Assembly: GCA_016717855.1 (NCBI GenBank)
Contig: JADKEV010000018.1
Location: 62,001-126,000, forward strand
Direction of reading: 5' to 3'
Length of the DNA stretch: 64,000 bases
Source of the DNA: Betaproteobacteria bacterium
Lineage (GTDB): Bacteria; Pseudomonadota; Gammaproteobacteria; Burkholderiales; Casimicrobiaceae
Below, piece after piece: positions 19,492 to 29,311 of this stretch (position 1 is the first letter of the stretch; every line of letters starts with the position of its first letter). The translations under genes and the position numbers were made by a program. Under the pieces are notes generated by a model. It saw only the letters and a program-made list of their open reading frames with translations. It was not told where the DNA came from and did no database searches.

Positions 19492-20619
19492 CTACCCCCG
19501 CGGCAAATACCGCAACGGATCCACCGGCTTGCCCAGGGAACGAATCTCGAAGTGCAGCTTGACCTGGTCGGCGTCGGTGTTGCCCATCTTGCCCAGTTCC
19601 TGTCCCTTGGTGACCATCTGGCCCTCACGTATCGAGATCTGGTCGAGGTGGGCGTACGCGGACAGGTAGGTCTTGTTGTGCTTGACGATGACCAGCTTGC
19701 CGTAGCCGCGCAATCCGCTGCCGGCATAGACGACCTTGCCCGGGGCGCTGGCGAGGATGGGCAGGCCCGCGGCGCCGCCGATGTCGATGCCCTTGAGGCT
19801 CGCGGATTCGGAATAGCCGCTGATGATCCGGCCGCGCACCGGCCAACTCCAGTCGACGCGATCATCGCTGGTGTCGGCCGCGGCGGGCGGCAACGGCGGC
19901 CCGACCGAGGGTGACGCCGGAACAGCGGCGGCGACAGCCGGCGCGGCTGTCGCCAGAGGCGGGGACGGCGCGGCTGTCGCCAAAGGCGGGGGCGGCGCCG
20001 GAGGCGCCACTACGGCGGCGGCCACGGGCGCCGGAACCGTGGCGGGCACGGCCGCCTGCATTTGCGCCAGCGCCGCGTCCGAATATGGCACCTTGACCGC
20101 CTTGGGCTGCGACTTGTACGTATCGGTATTGCCCCGCTCGGTCGGCGGTCTCGGTGTCACCGCCGGCGCGGCCGCCGCGGCCGCGGGCGGCGCGGGCACC
20201 GGCCGCGCGTCGGTCACCGGCGGCACCGAGACCAGCGGTGCGGTAGTGAGTCCGGCGCCGTCCGCCGCCGGATCGCCGGGCGGCCGCACGCGGAGCACCT
20301 GGCCCACGCGGATCACGTTCACGTTCTCGAGGTTGTTCATCGCCGCCAGTTCGCGGTAGTCGAGCCCGTGCTCGAGCGCGACCGCGAACAGCGTGTCGCC
20401 CCGCTTGACCGTATACGTTTCCGGGCGCCAGTCCTTCGCCGGCGCGGGCGGCGGCAGCTCCGGCATCGCCTGCGGCGATCCCGGCGGCGGCGGCATCGGC
20501 ATCGGCATCGGCGCGATTGGAGGAGCCGGGACGGCCGGACGGCGATCGTCGACCGGCGCCGGCGTGCGCGTCGCGCAGCCGGCCACCAGCAGCGCGAGGA
20601 GGATGAGAATTCGCATCAT
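19492..20619 (-). CDS. nlpD: NlpD-type lipoprotein with LysM and degenerate LytM (M23) domain
   Basis: The start at 20619 gives a lipoprotein signal with lipobox LVAGC (cysteine at about residue 15). A LysM domain follows at about 68-112 (YTVKRGDTLFAVALEHGL), then a long Pro/Ala linker and a C-terminal M23 fold (about 285-370). The zinc ligands are degenerate: the first motif reads LKGIDIGG instead of H-x3-D, as in E. coli NlpD, while the end LHFEIRSLGKPVDPLRYLP closely matches NlpD. It should therefore activate an amidase (AmiC) at the division septum, not cut peptidoglycan itself. It is the third gene of surE-pcm-nlpD, the order expected in proteobacteria; rpoS, which usually follows, is absent here. 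Confidence 0.93.
   Translation of the reverse strand: MMRILILLALLVAGCATRTPAPVDDRRPAVPAPPIAPMPMPMPPPPGSPQAMPELPPPAPAKDWRPETYTVKRGDTLFAVALEHGLDYRELAAMNNLENVNVIRVGQVLRVRPPGDPAADGAGLTTAPLVSVPPVTDARPVPAPPAAAAAAPAVTPRPPTERGNTDTYKSQPKAVKVPYSDAALAQMQAAVPATVPAPVAAAVVAPPAPPPPLATAAPSPPLATAAPAVAAAVPASPSVGPPLPPAAADTSDDRVDWSWPVRGRIISGYSESASLKGIDIGGAAGLPILASAPGKVVYAGSGLRGYGKLVIVKHNKTYLSAYAHLDQISIREGQMVTKGQELGKMGNTDADQVKLHFEIRSLGKPVDPLRYLPRG
19940..19993. repeat. Two tandem 27-bp repeats inside the nlpD linker
   Basis: Two head-to-tail copies (19940-19966 and 19967-19993) differ at two bases. They encode the nine-residue unit PPLATAAPx in the Pro/Ala-rich linker of NlpD. The copy number is likely to vary between strains by slippage, changing the spacing between LysM and LytM domains. 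Confidence 0.75.
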
Positions 20620-20636
20620 GTCCGTTCGATGTCCAG

Positions 20637-21326
20637 TCAGCCCAGGCCCGGCAGCAGCGGCACGAAGCGCACCGCTTCGAACTGCTCCTGCCGCGTGCCG
20701 GTTTCGGTGCGGGTGATCACGATCAGGTTCTGGTGGTCGGCCCCGCCGGCTGGGGCCAGCGGCAGCACCAGCTTGCCGCCGACATTGAGCAGCCGGGTCC
20801 ACTCCTCCGGAACGTATTTGGCCGCGGCGGTGACCACGATCGCGTCGAACGTCAGGTCGACGTCGGCCAGCGCGCTGCCGTCGGCGTGCTTGATCCGCAC
20901 GTTGGCCTGGCGCAGCCGGGCCAATGTCTGCCGCGCCCGCGCCGCCAGCGGCGCGATGCGCTCGACCGAATACACGGCGTCGGCGACGCGCGCCAGCACC
21001 GCGGTCTGGTAGCCGCAGCCGGTGCCGATTTCGAGGACGTTGCCCGGCCGCCGGCCCGCACGCGCGAGTTCCGTCATCCGCGCCACGACATAGGGCTGGG
21101 AAATCGTCTGGCCGTAGCCGATGGGCAGCGCCGTGTCCTCGTAGGCGCGGCTGGCAATGGCTTCCTCGATGAACACGTGCCGGGGCACCGCCAGCATCGC
21201 CTCGAGCACGATTTCGTCGCGGATGCCCTGCTCGCGCAGTCGCTCGACCATGCGGGCACGGGTGCGCGGACCGGTCATACCGATGCCGCTGTTGCGCTCG
21301 CCCTGGGTGTTCATGGGGTGTGCCAT
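20637..21326 (-). CDS. pcm: Protein-L-isoaspartate O-methyltransferase
   Basis: The 229-residue sequence has the PCMT hallmarks: PRHVFIEEAIASRAYEDTALPIGYGQTISQPYVVA near the N-terminus, SAM-binding motif I VLEIGTGCGYQTAVLA, and the downstream motif TFDAIVVTAAA. It repairs isoaspartyl residues in aged cytosolic proteins by methyl transfer from SAM. It lies between surE (27 bp upstream) and nlpD (17 bp downstream) on the same strand, the conserved stationary-phase survival operon. The start MAHPMNTQG is 21326; a Met at residue 5 is an alternative. Confidence 0.96.
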   Translation of the reverse strand: MAHPMNTQGERNSGIGMTGPRTRARMVERLREQGIRDEIVLEAMLAVPRHVFIEEAIASRAYEDTALPIGYGQTISQPYVVARMTELARAGRRPGNVLEIGTGCGYQTAVLARVADAVYSVERIAPLAARARQTLARLRQANVRIKHADGSALADVDLTFDAIVVTAAAKYVPEEWTRLLNVGGKLVLPLAPAGGADHQNLIVITRTETGTRQEQFEAVRFVPLLPGLG

Positions 21327-21353
21327 CCGGCTAGCGGACCGGCGCGGCCGGGT

Positions 21354-22139
21354 TCACCGCGCCCCGCTCGCCGGATTGGCGGCCGGCGCGCGCACCGTAC
21401 CGTTGAGCCACGCGTGCACGGCGACCTGCTCGTCGAAATGCGTGAGGTCGATCTGCAGCGGCGTCACCGACACGCGGTTCGCGGCCACCGCGCAGAAATC
21501 GGTGCCGGTACCGCTGTCGGCGGCCGGCCCCGCCGCCCCGACCCAATACACGGTCTCCCCCCTTGGGCTCACCGTCTTGATCACCGGCTCGGCCTTGTGC
21601 CGCTTGCCCAGCCGCGTAACTTCTGTCGGCCCCAGTTCGGCGTAGCCGACGTCGGGCACGTTCACGTTGAGCAGCCACGGCGTGCGGCTGCCCCCGCCCT
21701 GGAAACGCCGCACCATGTCCGCGGCGACGCGCGCCGCGGTTTCGAAATGCGCGCCAGCCTTGCTGGCCAGCGAGACCGCGATCGCCGGAATGCCCAGCAG
21801 GTAGCCTTCGGTGGCGGCCGCGACGGTCCCCGAGTAGATCGTGTCATCGCCCATGTTGGCGCCCAGGTTGATGCCCGAGACAATGATGTCCGGCAGGTCG
21901 TCCAGGAAACCGGTCACGGCCAGATGCACGCAATCGGTCGGCGTGCCGTTGACGAAGTAGAAGCCGTTGAGCGCCCGCCGCACGCTGAGCGGGCGGTCGA
22001 GGGTCAGCGAATTGGAGGCGCCGCTGCGGTCCTGCTCGGGCGCGACCACGGTGATTTCCCCCAATGACGCGAGGGCGTCGTGCAGGTGCTGGAGGCCGGG
22101 GGCGAGATAGCCGTCGTCGTTCGATAGAAGGATGCGCAT
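21354..22139 (-). CDS. surE: 5'/3'-nucleotidase SurE
   Basis: The 261-residue protein begins MRILLSNDDGYLAPGL, containing the catalytic DD pair, and continues with RSGASNSLTLDRPL and VVSGINLGANMGDDTIYSGTVAAA, the metal-binding SurE core. It dephosphorylates nucleoside monophosphates and short polyphosphate and supports stationary-phase survival. The open frame on this strand continues for several kilobases upstream, but that part is antisense to the M16 protease and pgi. The conserved N-terminus fixes the start at 22139. It heads surE-pcm-nlpD. Confidence 0.96.
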   Translation of the reverse strand: MRILLSNDDGYLAPGLQHLHDALASLGEITVVAPEQDRSGASNSLTLDRPLSVRRALNGFYFVNGTPTDCVHLAVTGFLDDLPDIIVSGINLGANMGDDTIYSGTVAAATEGYLLGIPAIAVSLASKAGAHFETAARVAADMVRRFQGGGSRTPWLLNVNVPDVGYAELGPTEVTRLGKRHKAEPVIKTVSPRGETVYWVGAAGPAADSGTGTDFCAVAANRVSVTPLQIDLTHFDEQVAVHAWLNGTVRAPAANPASGAR

Positions 22140-22325
22140 AGGGTCCCGGGTCGTTTCAGGAATTATACGGGACTGCGCTGCGCCTTCGTGATCCTTGGCG
22201 CTACCGGCGGAACGAAGCCGGCCATGCGCTGTCCTGACCCATGGTTTATGATCCGCCCCCGACCTGACCGTGCCGCGCCGCGCAGCGGCCGGCGGCGCGC
22301 CCACCATCCGGAGCACCGAGAACCC

Positions 22326-25199
22326 ATGAAACGTACCCGCACGCTGAGCGCCCTGCTCGTGACGACCGTCATGAGCCTGGCCGCGATCACCGCCATCACC
22401 GGAGTCACGTCCGCGCTGGCCGCCGCGCCCCCGGTTCCCGACCTCGCCGGCGTGCCGCCGCGGATCCAGGCGGAGACCGACACCGCCGCCTTCCGCCGCT
22501 TCACGATGGACAACGGCTTGCGCGTGCTGCTGGTGTCCGACCCGAAGTTCAGCAAGTCCGGCGCCGCGCTGGCGGTCAACACCGGCCAGATCGATGACCC
22601 GCAGGACCGCGAAGGACTCGCGCACTTTCTCGAGCACATGCTGTTCCTGGGCACCTCGAAGTATCCGGACGAAGCCGAATACAGCAACTACATTCGCACC
22701 AATGGCGGCTCGCGGAATGCCTACACGACCAGCGACCATACGCTGTATCACTTCGAAATCCGGCACGAGGCCCTTGCCGGCGGCCTCGACCGCTTCGCGC
22801 AGTTCTTCATCGCGCCGAACTTCAATCCGGAGTTCACCAGCCGCGAGGTCAACGCCGTCCACAACGAGGCGATGCGCCACGTGCAGAACGATTTCCGCCG
22901 GATGCTCGGCGTCGCCCGCGAACTCTACGATCCGGCGAGCGGCGAGAGCCGGTTCTCGACCGGCAACAAGGACACGCTCGCCGGCGCAACGCCCGCCGTC
23001 GTGCGCGCCTTCTACGAAGCCCATTACACCGCGGATCATATGGCGCTGTCGCTGGCCGGGAAGGCTTCGCTGGACGAGCTGGAAAAACTGGCACGCGAGC
23101 ACTTTGCCGCGATCCCGCGCCGCGCCGTGCCGGCGGTCGCCCGCGCCGCGACATTCCTGCCCCGGAAGCCGGCGCTGCGGCTGGCCGCCATCGAGCCGGT
23201 CAAGGAAGTGCGCCAGCTCACGCTCGAGTTCGTCGTCCCGGCGACGCGGCCGCACTTCCTGTCCAGACCAGACCGGCTGCTCACCGGGCTGCTTTCGTAT
23301 CCCGGGCCCGGCGGGCTGGAAGACCTTCTCAAGCGTGAAGGCCTCGCCAACAACATCAGCGGCGACCTGTGGGAACGCACCGGCGAGTACGGCTCCCTCA
23401 TCATCAGCGTCGCGCTGACGCCGGCCGGCCTGGAGCAGCGCCAGCGCGTGCTCGAACTGATCTTCGGCTACCTGGAGTTCCTGCGCAATGCGCCCTTTCC
23501 CGCGGCGTTCCACCGCGAGCGGGCGCGGATCGCCCAGCTCGATGAAACCTACCGTGATCGAGGCGAAGGCTCGGCGCTCGCCACGCGCCTCGCCCATGAC
23601 GCGCTGTTCTATCCGCTGGCAATCGCCGAACGCGCGACGGCCGTGTGGGGCGCCCCCGATGAAGCGGCGTACCGACGGCTGCTCGGCGCACTGACCGCGG
23701 ACAACATGCTGGCGACGCTGCAGGCCAGGGGCGTGCCGACCGACCGCAAGGAGCGCATCTACGGCACCGCCTACTCGTACAGCGAGGACGGCGGCGCGGC
23801 CTATGCGGCGCTGGCGCGCCCGCGGCCGGTGGCCGCCTTTGCGCTGCCGGGCGCCAACCCGTTCCTGCCCGGATCCACCACGCTGCTGGACGAACGCCCG
23901 TTGCCGCTGATCGCCGAACCGGGCGTGCAGCTCCACTACGCGCAGGACACGGAATTCCAGCGCCCGCAGACCACGCTGATCTTTCATTTCGTCCCCGTGC
24001 GCGCCATCGCCAGCGCCGAGGCCGCCGCGCTGCTCCAGCTCTATCGGAGCTGCCTCGGCGAGTTCCTGGAACCCGCCGCCGGCGACGCGCGGCTGGCCGG
24101 CGTCACGCTGGGCATGGAGGCGACGCTGGAGGGCTTCCGCTTGTCCATCACCGGCTACGGCGACTCGCCGGTGCGCTTTGCCAACCATGTCGCAGACCGG
24201 ATGCTGGCGTTTCCGCTCGCGCCGGAGCGCTTTGCCGCGCTCAAGGAAGCCGGGCTGCGCGGCCTCAAGAGCTACGCCGAATCGGAAGCCAACGTGCTGG
24301 CGCGCGACCGGCGCGATGCGCTCTCCCGCGAGTTTCATTACCTGCCCCCCGAACTTGTCGCGCCGTTCGCCGCGGCGACATTCGCCGACGTGCAGGCGTT
24401 CGCCAGGAAATTCTTCGCCCGCGGCAAGCTCGAAGCCGTGGTCCACGGCCATCTGTCCGCCGGCGATGCGGTGGCGGTGACCCGTGCCGTGCATGCCCGG
24501 CTGGGCGCCCAGGCGGCCGCGCCGGACCAGTTGCTGCGCCGGCGCCACGTCGAGATCGCCCCGGCGGAGAACGTCGTCGATGCCGGCGAAATCGCCGGGG
24601 TCAACTCGGCGATCATCCGCGACTACATGCTGCCCGACGACTCCCCGACCACGCGCGCGACTGCCGCCGTGCTGGCGAATTTCATCAGTTCGCCGTTCTA
24701 CAGCGAGTTGCGCACGCGGCAGCAACTCGGCTACATCGTGGGGTCGGCGGCGCCGGCGTCGCTGCGCCAGCGCTACCTCACGTTCGTCATCCAGTCCAGC
24801 GCCTACGGACCCGACGAGCTGCGGCAACGGGCGGAGAAGTTCATCGCCACGCTGCCGGCGGCGCTGGCCGCGATCGACCAGCCCGCCTGGGCCACGCTGA
24901 TCGCAGGCGTGCGCGCGACGGTGGAAAGGAAACCGAAGAGCATCCCGGAAAAGGCCGAGCAATTCTTCGCCGACGCGTACACCTTTGACGGCGATTGGGA
25001 CCGCCGGCAGGCCACGCTGGCCGCGCTGGATGCGCTCACGCGGGAGCAGGCCGTCGCGTTCCTGACCGCCGCCCTGGCGCCCGACACCGCACGCGGGCGG
25101 ACGGTGCAGGTCCACAGCCGGAATCATCCGCCCAGCGCCACGGTCAGGCCCGCATTCGCCGATCGCCACGCATGGCAGGCCACACGCCGGTTCCGGTGA
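22326..25199 (+). CDS. Insulinase-family (M16) zinc metalloprotease, exported
   Basis: The 957-residue protein has a signal peptide (residues 1-33, MKRTRTLSALL to SALA), which places it in the periplasm. The inverted zinc motif HFLEH appears in AHFLEHMLFLGTSKYP, with the third ligand Glu in NAVHNEAMRHVQND. Family landmarks follow: YIRTNGGSRNAYT, NNISGDLWERTGEYGS, and the C-terminal SPFYSELRTRQQLGYIVG. Length and organisation match pitrilysin/insulysin, four M16 domains of which only the first is catalytic. It would degrade oligopeptides. It diverges from surE (186 bp) and is followed by pgi (76 bp). Confidence 0.93.
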   Translation: MKRTRTLSALLVTTVMSLAAITAITGVTSALAAAPPVPDLAGVPPRIQAETDTAAFRRFTMDNGLRVLLVSDPKFSKSGAALAVNTGQIDDPQDREGLAHFLEHMLFLGTSKYPDEAEYSNYIRTNGGSRNAYTTSDHTLYHFEIRHEALAGGLDRFAQFFIAPNFNPEFTSREVNAVHNEAMRHVQNDFRRMLGVARELYDPASGESRFSTGNKDTLAGATPAVVRAFYEAHYTADHMALSLAGKASLDELEKLAREHFAAIPRRAVPAVARAATFLPRKPALRLAAIEPVKEVRQLTLEFVVPATRPHFLSRPDRLLTGLLSYPGPGGLEDLLKREGLANNISGDLWERTGEYGSLIISVALTPAGLEQRQRVLELIFGYLEFLRNAPFPAAFHRERARIAQLDETYRDRGEGSALATRLAHDALFYPLAIAERATAVWGAPDEAAYRRLLGALTADNMLATLQARGVPTDRKERIYGTAYSYSEDGGAAYAALARPRPVAAFALPGANPFLPGSTTLLDERPLPLIAEPGVQLHYAQDTEFQRPQTTLIFHFVPVRAIASAEAAALLQLYRSCLGEFLEPAAGDARLAGVTLGMEATLEGFRLSITGYGDSPVRFANHVADRMLAFPLAPERFAALKEAGLRGLKSYAESEANVLARDRRDALSREFHYLPPELVAPFAAATFADVQAFARKFFARGKLEAVVHGHLSAGDAVAVTRAVHARLGAQAAAPDQLLRRRHVEIAPAENVVDAGEIAGVNSAIIRDYMLPDDSPTTRATAAVLANFISSPFYSELRTRQQLGYIVGSAAPASLRQRYLTFVIQSSAYGPDELRQRAEKFIATLPAALAAIDQPAWATLIAGVRATVERKPKSIPEKAEQFFADAYTFDGDWDRRQATLAALDALTREQAVAFLTAALAPDTARGRTVQVHSRNHPPSATVRPAFADRHAWQATRRFR

Positions 25200-25275
25200 C
25201 CGGATTCCGCGCCGGCTGCCGGTCGCGTCCGGGCCGCGTGATAGCATTCGACACCCCCTGCCGCGCAATCCGATC

Positions 25276-26922
25276 ATGGCGATTTCCCTGACGCAGTCCA
25301 TCTGGAACGAACTCCTGCTGAAGCGCGACGCGCTTGCCGGCAAACCGCTGGCCGCGCTGTTCGCGCAGGATCCGCAGCGCTTCGCCGGGTTGAGCCGCAG
25401 CGCCGACGATCTGCTGCTCGACCTGTCCAAGCAGAGGCTCACCCGCGAGATTGTCATCGGCCTGTGCGCGTTCGCCGAAGCGTCCGGCTTCGGCCCAGCG
25501 CGCGAGCGCCTGTTCGGTGCCAAGGTGGTCAACGCGTCCGAAGACCGGCCGGCGCTGCACTGGGCGCTGCGGCTGCAGCACGACCGGCCCGTGCTGGTCG
25601 GGGGCGTCGACGTGGTGCCGGCGATCCGCGCCGTCCAGGCGCGGATGCGCGGCATCGCCGACGCGATCGGCGCCGGCGACTGGCCGGGCGCGCGCGGCAC
25701 GCCGATCGATACTGTCGTCCACCTGGGCATAGGCGGGTCGGACCTGGGGCCGCGGATGGCCGTGCATGCGCTCGCCGAAGACCGGGTCGCCGGGATCGCC
25801 GTGCACTTCGTCTCCAACGTGGACCCGGCGCAGCTCGGCCGCGTGCTGCCCGGGCTGGATCCCGCGCGCACGCTGCTGATCGTCTGCTCCAAGTCGTTCC
25901 GGACGCCGGAGACGCTGGCCAACGCGCAAGCGGCGCGCGACTGGCTGCGGGAGCGGCTGGGCGCCGACGCCGACCTGTCGCGGCATATCGTCGCCGTCAC
26001 CGCCAACGTCCCCGCGGCGCGCGCCTTCGGCATCGCGGAGGACAATATCCTGCCAATGTGGGACTGGGTGGGCGGCCGCTTTTCGCTGTGGTCCGCGGTC
26101 GGGCTGCCGGTGGCCATCGCGGCGGGCTGGGAGCGCTTCGCCGAATTGCTCGCCGGCGCCGCGCGGATGGACGCGCACTTCGCGACGGCGCCGGCCACCG
26201 GCAACCTGCCCCTGCTGCTCGCGCTGATCGACTTCTGGAACGTCAACGCGCTAAAGGTGACGCAGCGCGTGACGGCGCCCTATTCCAGCGCGCTGGACCT
26301 GTTCGCGCTCTACGTCCAGCAGGTCGAGATGGAGAGCAACGGCAAGAGCGTCGCGGCCGACGGCGGCGCCACGCCGTGGATCACCACGCCCGGCGTCTGG
26401 GGCGCCGCCGGCACCGATTCGCAGCACTCGTTTTTCCAGTGGCTGCACCAGGGCAACATCGCTGCCAACGTCGAGCTGATCGTTCCCGTGGCATCGCGCC
26501 ATGGCGACCGGGCGCGCCAGGACATCCTGCTCGCCAACGCGCTCGCGCAGGCGCAGGCGCTACTCGCAGGACGCACGCGCGAAGATGTGGAAGCGGAGAT
26601 GCTCGCGCAGGGCGCCGACCCGGCAATCGTCGAACGCGTGGCGCCGCACCGGGTCTTCGGCGGTGACCGGACGTCGACCATGCTCTTGCTGCCGGGGGTC
26701 AACGCGTTCCGCCTGGGCCAGCTATGCGCGCTGTACGAGCACAAGGCTTTCTGCTTCGGCGTGCTCGCGGGGATCAACTCGTTCGACCAGTGGGGCGTGG
26801 AGCTGGGAAAGACGCTGGCGGTCGGCGTCGAGGCTGCATTGGCGGGCGGCGCGCTGCCGCCGGATGCCGACGGCTCCACCGTCGGCCTGATCGAAGCCAT
26901 CCGGGCGATGCGCGCGGTGTAG
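25276..26922 (+). CDS. pgi: Glucose-6-phosphate isomerase
   Basis: The 548-residue protein is full length for bacterial Pgi. Signature regions are intact: VHLGIGGSDLGPRM (sugar-phosphate loop), SKSFRTPETL, the SIS-type core WDWVGGRFSLWSAVGLP, the catalytic region MESNGKSV, and QHSFFQWLHQG. It interconverts glucose-6-phosphate and fructose-6-phosphate in the cytosol. It follows the M16 protease on the same strand and converges on aprA with a 43-bp gap. Confidence 0.97.
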   Translation: MAISLTQSIWNELLLKRDALAGKPLAALFAQDPQRFAGLSRSADDLLLDLSKQRLTREIVIGLCAFAEASGFGPARERLFGAKVVNASEDRPALHWALRLQHDRPVLVGGVDVVPAIRAVQARMRGIADAIGAGDWPGARGTPIDTVVHLGIGGSDLGPRMAVHALAEDRVAGIAVHFVSNVDPAQLGRVLPGLDPARTLLIVCSKSFRTPETLANAQAARDWLRERLGADADLSRHIVAVTANVPAARAFGIAEDNILPMWDWVGGRFSLWSAVGLPVAIAAGWERFAELLAGAARMDAHFATAPATGNLPLLLALIDFWNVNALKVTQRVTAPYSSALDLFALYVQQVEMESNGKSVAADGGATPWITTPGVWGAAGTDSQHSFFQWLHQGNIAANVELIVPVASRHGDRARQDILLANALAQAQALLAGRTREDVEAEMLAQGADPAIVERVAPHRVFGGDRTSTMLLLPGVNAFRLGQLCALYEHKAFCFGVLAGINSFDQWGVELGKTLAVGVEAALAGGALPPDADGSTVGLIEAIRAMRAV

Positions 26923-26965
26923 GCCCCGTCGTGCCGAGTCCCGCAGCGCATAGCGGCGCAGCCGG

Positions 26966-28810
26966 TCAGTCGATGATGTGATAGACCGGCGCCTTCTCCA
27001 TTGCCCACTTGCCGCTTTCCCGGTCGTAGCGGGACAGGGTGAAGCAATGCCAGTCCTTGTCGTCGAGCTTCATGTGGTCGCCGCGGTAGTAGTATCCGGG
27101 CCACCGCGTTTCCTGGCGGAACAGCGTGTGCTGCGTCACGGACTCCGAAGCCAGCAGCCGGTGGTGCAATTCCCAGGTACGTTGCAGCTGGTGCAGGTCT
27201 TCGGCCCCCATGTGGGCCATATCTTCCTTGAGCATGCCCAGCAACTCGATGCCGCGGTTGAGCAACTGGTCGTTCGTGATGTAGTTCGCGCTGATGCCGC
27301 CGACGTATTCGTCCATGATCTTTTCGAGGCGCTGCAGGCCGTGGATGGGCAGCAGGTAGCTCGGCGATACGGTCCCGCCCGTGATCTCGTTGCGGCCGAC
27401 CCGGTACGTCTCCAGGGGCTGGAAGATCTCCCGTTCGAGGTCCTTGTAGTCCTGCTCGCTGACCTGCGGCTGGTTCTTTCCCATGTCGCTCACGTACCTG
27501 ACGGCAGCCTTGGCGGCAATCCGGCCTTCGGTGAACGACCCCGAGGAAAATTTGTGTGCCGTGCCGCCGATGGTGTCGCCCGCGCCGAACAGCCCGTCGA
27601 CCGTCATCATGCGGTTGTAGCCCCACTGATATTCCGCGGGGGCGTAGTCTTCCGGTCCGCTCGCCCACGCGCCGGAACACGTCGCATGCGAGCCCATCAC
27701 ATAGGGCTCCGACGTCGTCAATTCAGGATTGGTGTGCTTGGGGTCGATGTTCTGTGACGCCCAGACGACCGCCTGCCCGATGGTCATGCCCAGGAAGTTC
27801 TCCCAGCCGACGGTCTCCTTGTGGGGGTCCTGGAACGCCTCCTTGGTGACCATGCGGATGGGACCGCGCCCGGCCTTCGTCTCCTCGAGAAAGGCGTGGT
27901 TCCGCAGGCAGGTCGGCACCGGATGCCGGTCGATGTAGTCGCCCACCAGTTCCTTGGTCTGGTTGTACCACTTTGACTCGAACTCCTCGCCGTAGCCATT
28001 CTGCGTGTAGGTCTTCAGATGTAGGAAGTAGGCGCCGACGGGACCATAGCCGTCCTTGAAGCGGGTCAGGACGATGCGGTTTTCCATCTGCGTCATCTTG
28101 GCACCGGCGAGGATGGGCAAGGCGTAGGCCGACGCGCTGCTCCAAGGCGCGTACCAGGTCCGCCCCATCCCCTCGCCCACGGCACGCGGCTTGAAGATGT
28201 GCGAGGCGCCGCCGGCCCCGACAATGACGGCCTTCGCGCGGAACACATGGAAGTCACCGGTGCGGACGTTGAAGCCGACGGCGCCGGCGACGCGGTTGGA
28301 TTTGGTCTTGTCCATCAACAGGTGGGTAATCATGATCCGGTTGCAGACCTTGGTCGCGGCCTTGCGGGCCGCCTCGGCGACGATCGGCTTGTAGCTTTCG
28401 CCGTGGATCATGATCTGCCACTTGCCTTCGCGCAGATACCGTCCCGTCTTGGGGTCTTTCATGATCGGGAGGCCCCACTCCTCGAACTTGTGCACAGTGG
28501 AATCCACATGCCTGGCGATGTCGTAGCCCAGGTCCTCGCGCACCAGGCCCATCAGGTCGTTGCGAGCGTAGCGGACATGGTCCTCCGGCTGATTCTCGCC
28601 CCACTGCATGCCCATGTAACAGTTGATGGCGTAGAGGCCCTGCGCGACGGCGCCGCTGCGCTCGATGTTCGCTTTCTCGACACAGACGATGTTCAGGTCC
28701 CGCCCCCAGTACCGCGCCTCGTAGGTTGCCCCGCAACCCGCCATGCCGCCACCGATGACCAGGATGTCCGAGTCGACGAAAACCGTTTTCCTGCGTCCGA
28801 ACATCCCCAT
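26966..28810 (-). CDS. aprA: Adenylylsulfate (APS) reductase alpha subunit
   Basis: The 614-residue flavoprotein begins with an FAD dinucleotide motif (ILVIGGGMAGCGATYEARYW) and carries AprA signatures: EKANIERSGAVAQGLYAIN, WYAPWSSASAYALP and the C-terminal region TRWPGYYYRGDHMKLDD. With AprB it interconverts sulfite plus AMP and APS. In sulfur-oxidising betaproteobacteria it runs in the oxidative direction in the cytoplasm. The start overlaps the aprB stop (TGATG), so translation is coupled. No sulfate adenylyltransferase (sat) gene is in the window, and no qmo genes accompany the cluster. Confidence 0.95.
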   Translation of the reverse strand: MGMFGRRKTVFVDSDILVIGGGMAGCGATYEARYWGRDLNIVCVEKANIERSGAVAQGLYAINCYMGMQWGENQPEDHVRYARNDLMGLVREDLGYDIARHVDSTVHKFEEWGLPIMKDPKTGRYLREGKWQIMIHGESYKPIVAEAARKAATKVCNRIMITHLLMDKTKSNRVAGAVGFNVRTGDFHVFRAKAVIVGAGGASHIFKPRAVGEGMGRTWYAPWSSASAYALPILAGAKMTQMENRIVLTRFKDGYGPVGAYFLHLKTYTQNGYGEEFESKWYNQTKELVGDYIDRHPVPTCLRNHAFLEETKAGRGPIRMVTKEAFQDPHKETVGWENFLGMTIGQAVVWASQNIDPKHTNPELTTSEPYVMGSHATCSGAWASGPEDYAPAEYQWGYNRMMTVDGLFGAGDTIGGTAHKFSSGSFTEGRIAAKAAVRYVSDMGKNQPQVSEQDYKDLEREIFQPLETYRVGRNEITGGTVSPSYLLPIHGLQRLEKIMDEYVGGISANYITNDQLLNRGIELLGMLKEDMAHMGAEDLHQLQRTWELHHRLLASESVTQHTLFRQETRWPGYYYRGDHMKLDDKDWHCFTLSRYDRESGKWAMEKAPVYHIID

Positions 28811-29274
28811 CAGAGCACTCCCTGCTTGAGCTGTTCCGGACGCAGCGCGGGCAATCCGCCGCTGATCTTCAGGGCTTCCGGCTCATGCGCGAGTTCCTGA
28901 CTGGCCAGGTCCTCGGGCCGGGGCACAGCGTACTCCGCCGCCCCCTTGATCGAACCCCAGGGCGTCGTCCGGATCGGGGATACGAAGTCCTTCTCGCGCC
29001 CGTCGCGAAACTTGAGGCGCCAGGAAATCGTTCCCTTGGCCTCTTCCCGCAGCACGCGGACGCTGTGGCCCATGGGCGCGAAGTCGGCATAGCCGCGGAC
29101 ATCGATGGCGTTTTGCGGACAAGCCTTGACGCAGGAGTAGCACTCCCAGCACATGTTGGGCTCGATGTTGAAAGCGCGGCGATGGACCTTGTCGATGTGC
29201 ATGATGTCCGACGGACAGATATCGACACAATGTCCGCAACCGTCGCAGCGGGTCATGTAGACAAACGTTGGCAT
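28810..29274 (-). CDS. aprB: APS reductase beta subunit, two-[4Fe-4S] protein
   Basis: The start MPTFVYMTRCDGCGHC at 29274 was chosen because it begins the conserved domain and has GGGAG about 10 bp upstream; the open frame upstream of it is antisense. The 154-residue protein has two clusters, CDGCGHCVDICP and CWECYSCVKACP, then the long AprB tail that wraps around AprA. It relays electrons between the AprA flavin and a membrane acceptor. It is the middle gene of aprM-aprB-aprA. Confidence 0.96.
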   Translation of the reverse strand: MPTFVYMTRCDGCGHCVDICPSDIMHIDKVHRRAFNIEPNMCWECYSCVKACPQNAIDVRGYADFAPMGHSVRVLREEAKGTISWRLKFRDGREKDFVSPIRTTPWGSIKGAAEYAVPRPEDLASQELAHEPEALKISGGLPALRPEQLKQGVL

Positions 29275-29311
29275 GGGTGTTGACTCCCGTGGGAAGACCG
29301 ATGAAGGGCAC

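Noticed and set aside
21354..26246. A 1630-codon open frame on the minus strand running through surE and beyond
   Set aside because: Upstream of the surE start it is antisense to the M16 protease and pgi, both clearly real. High GC content makes long antisense frames common here.
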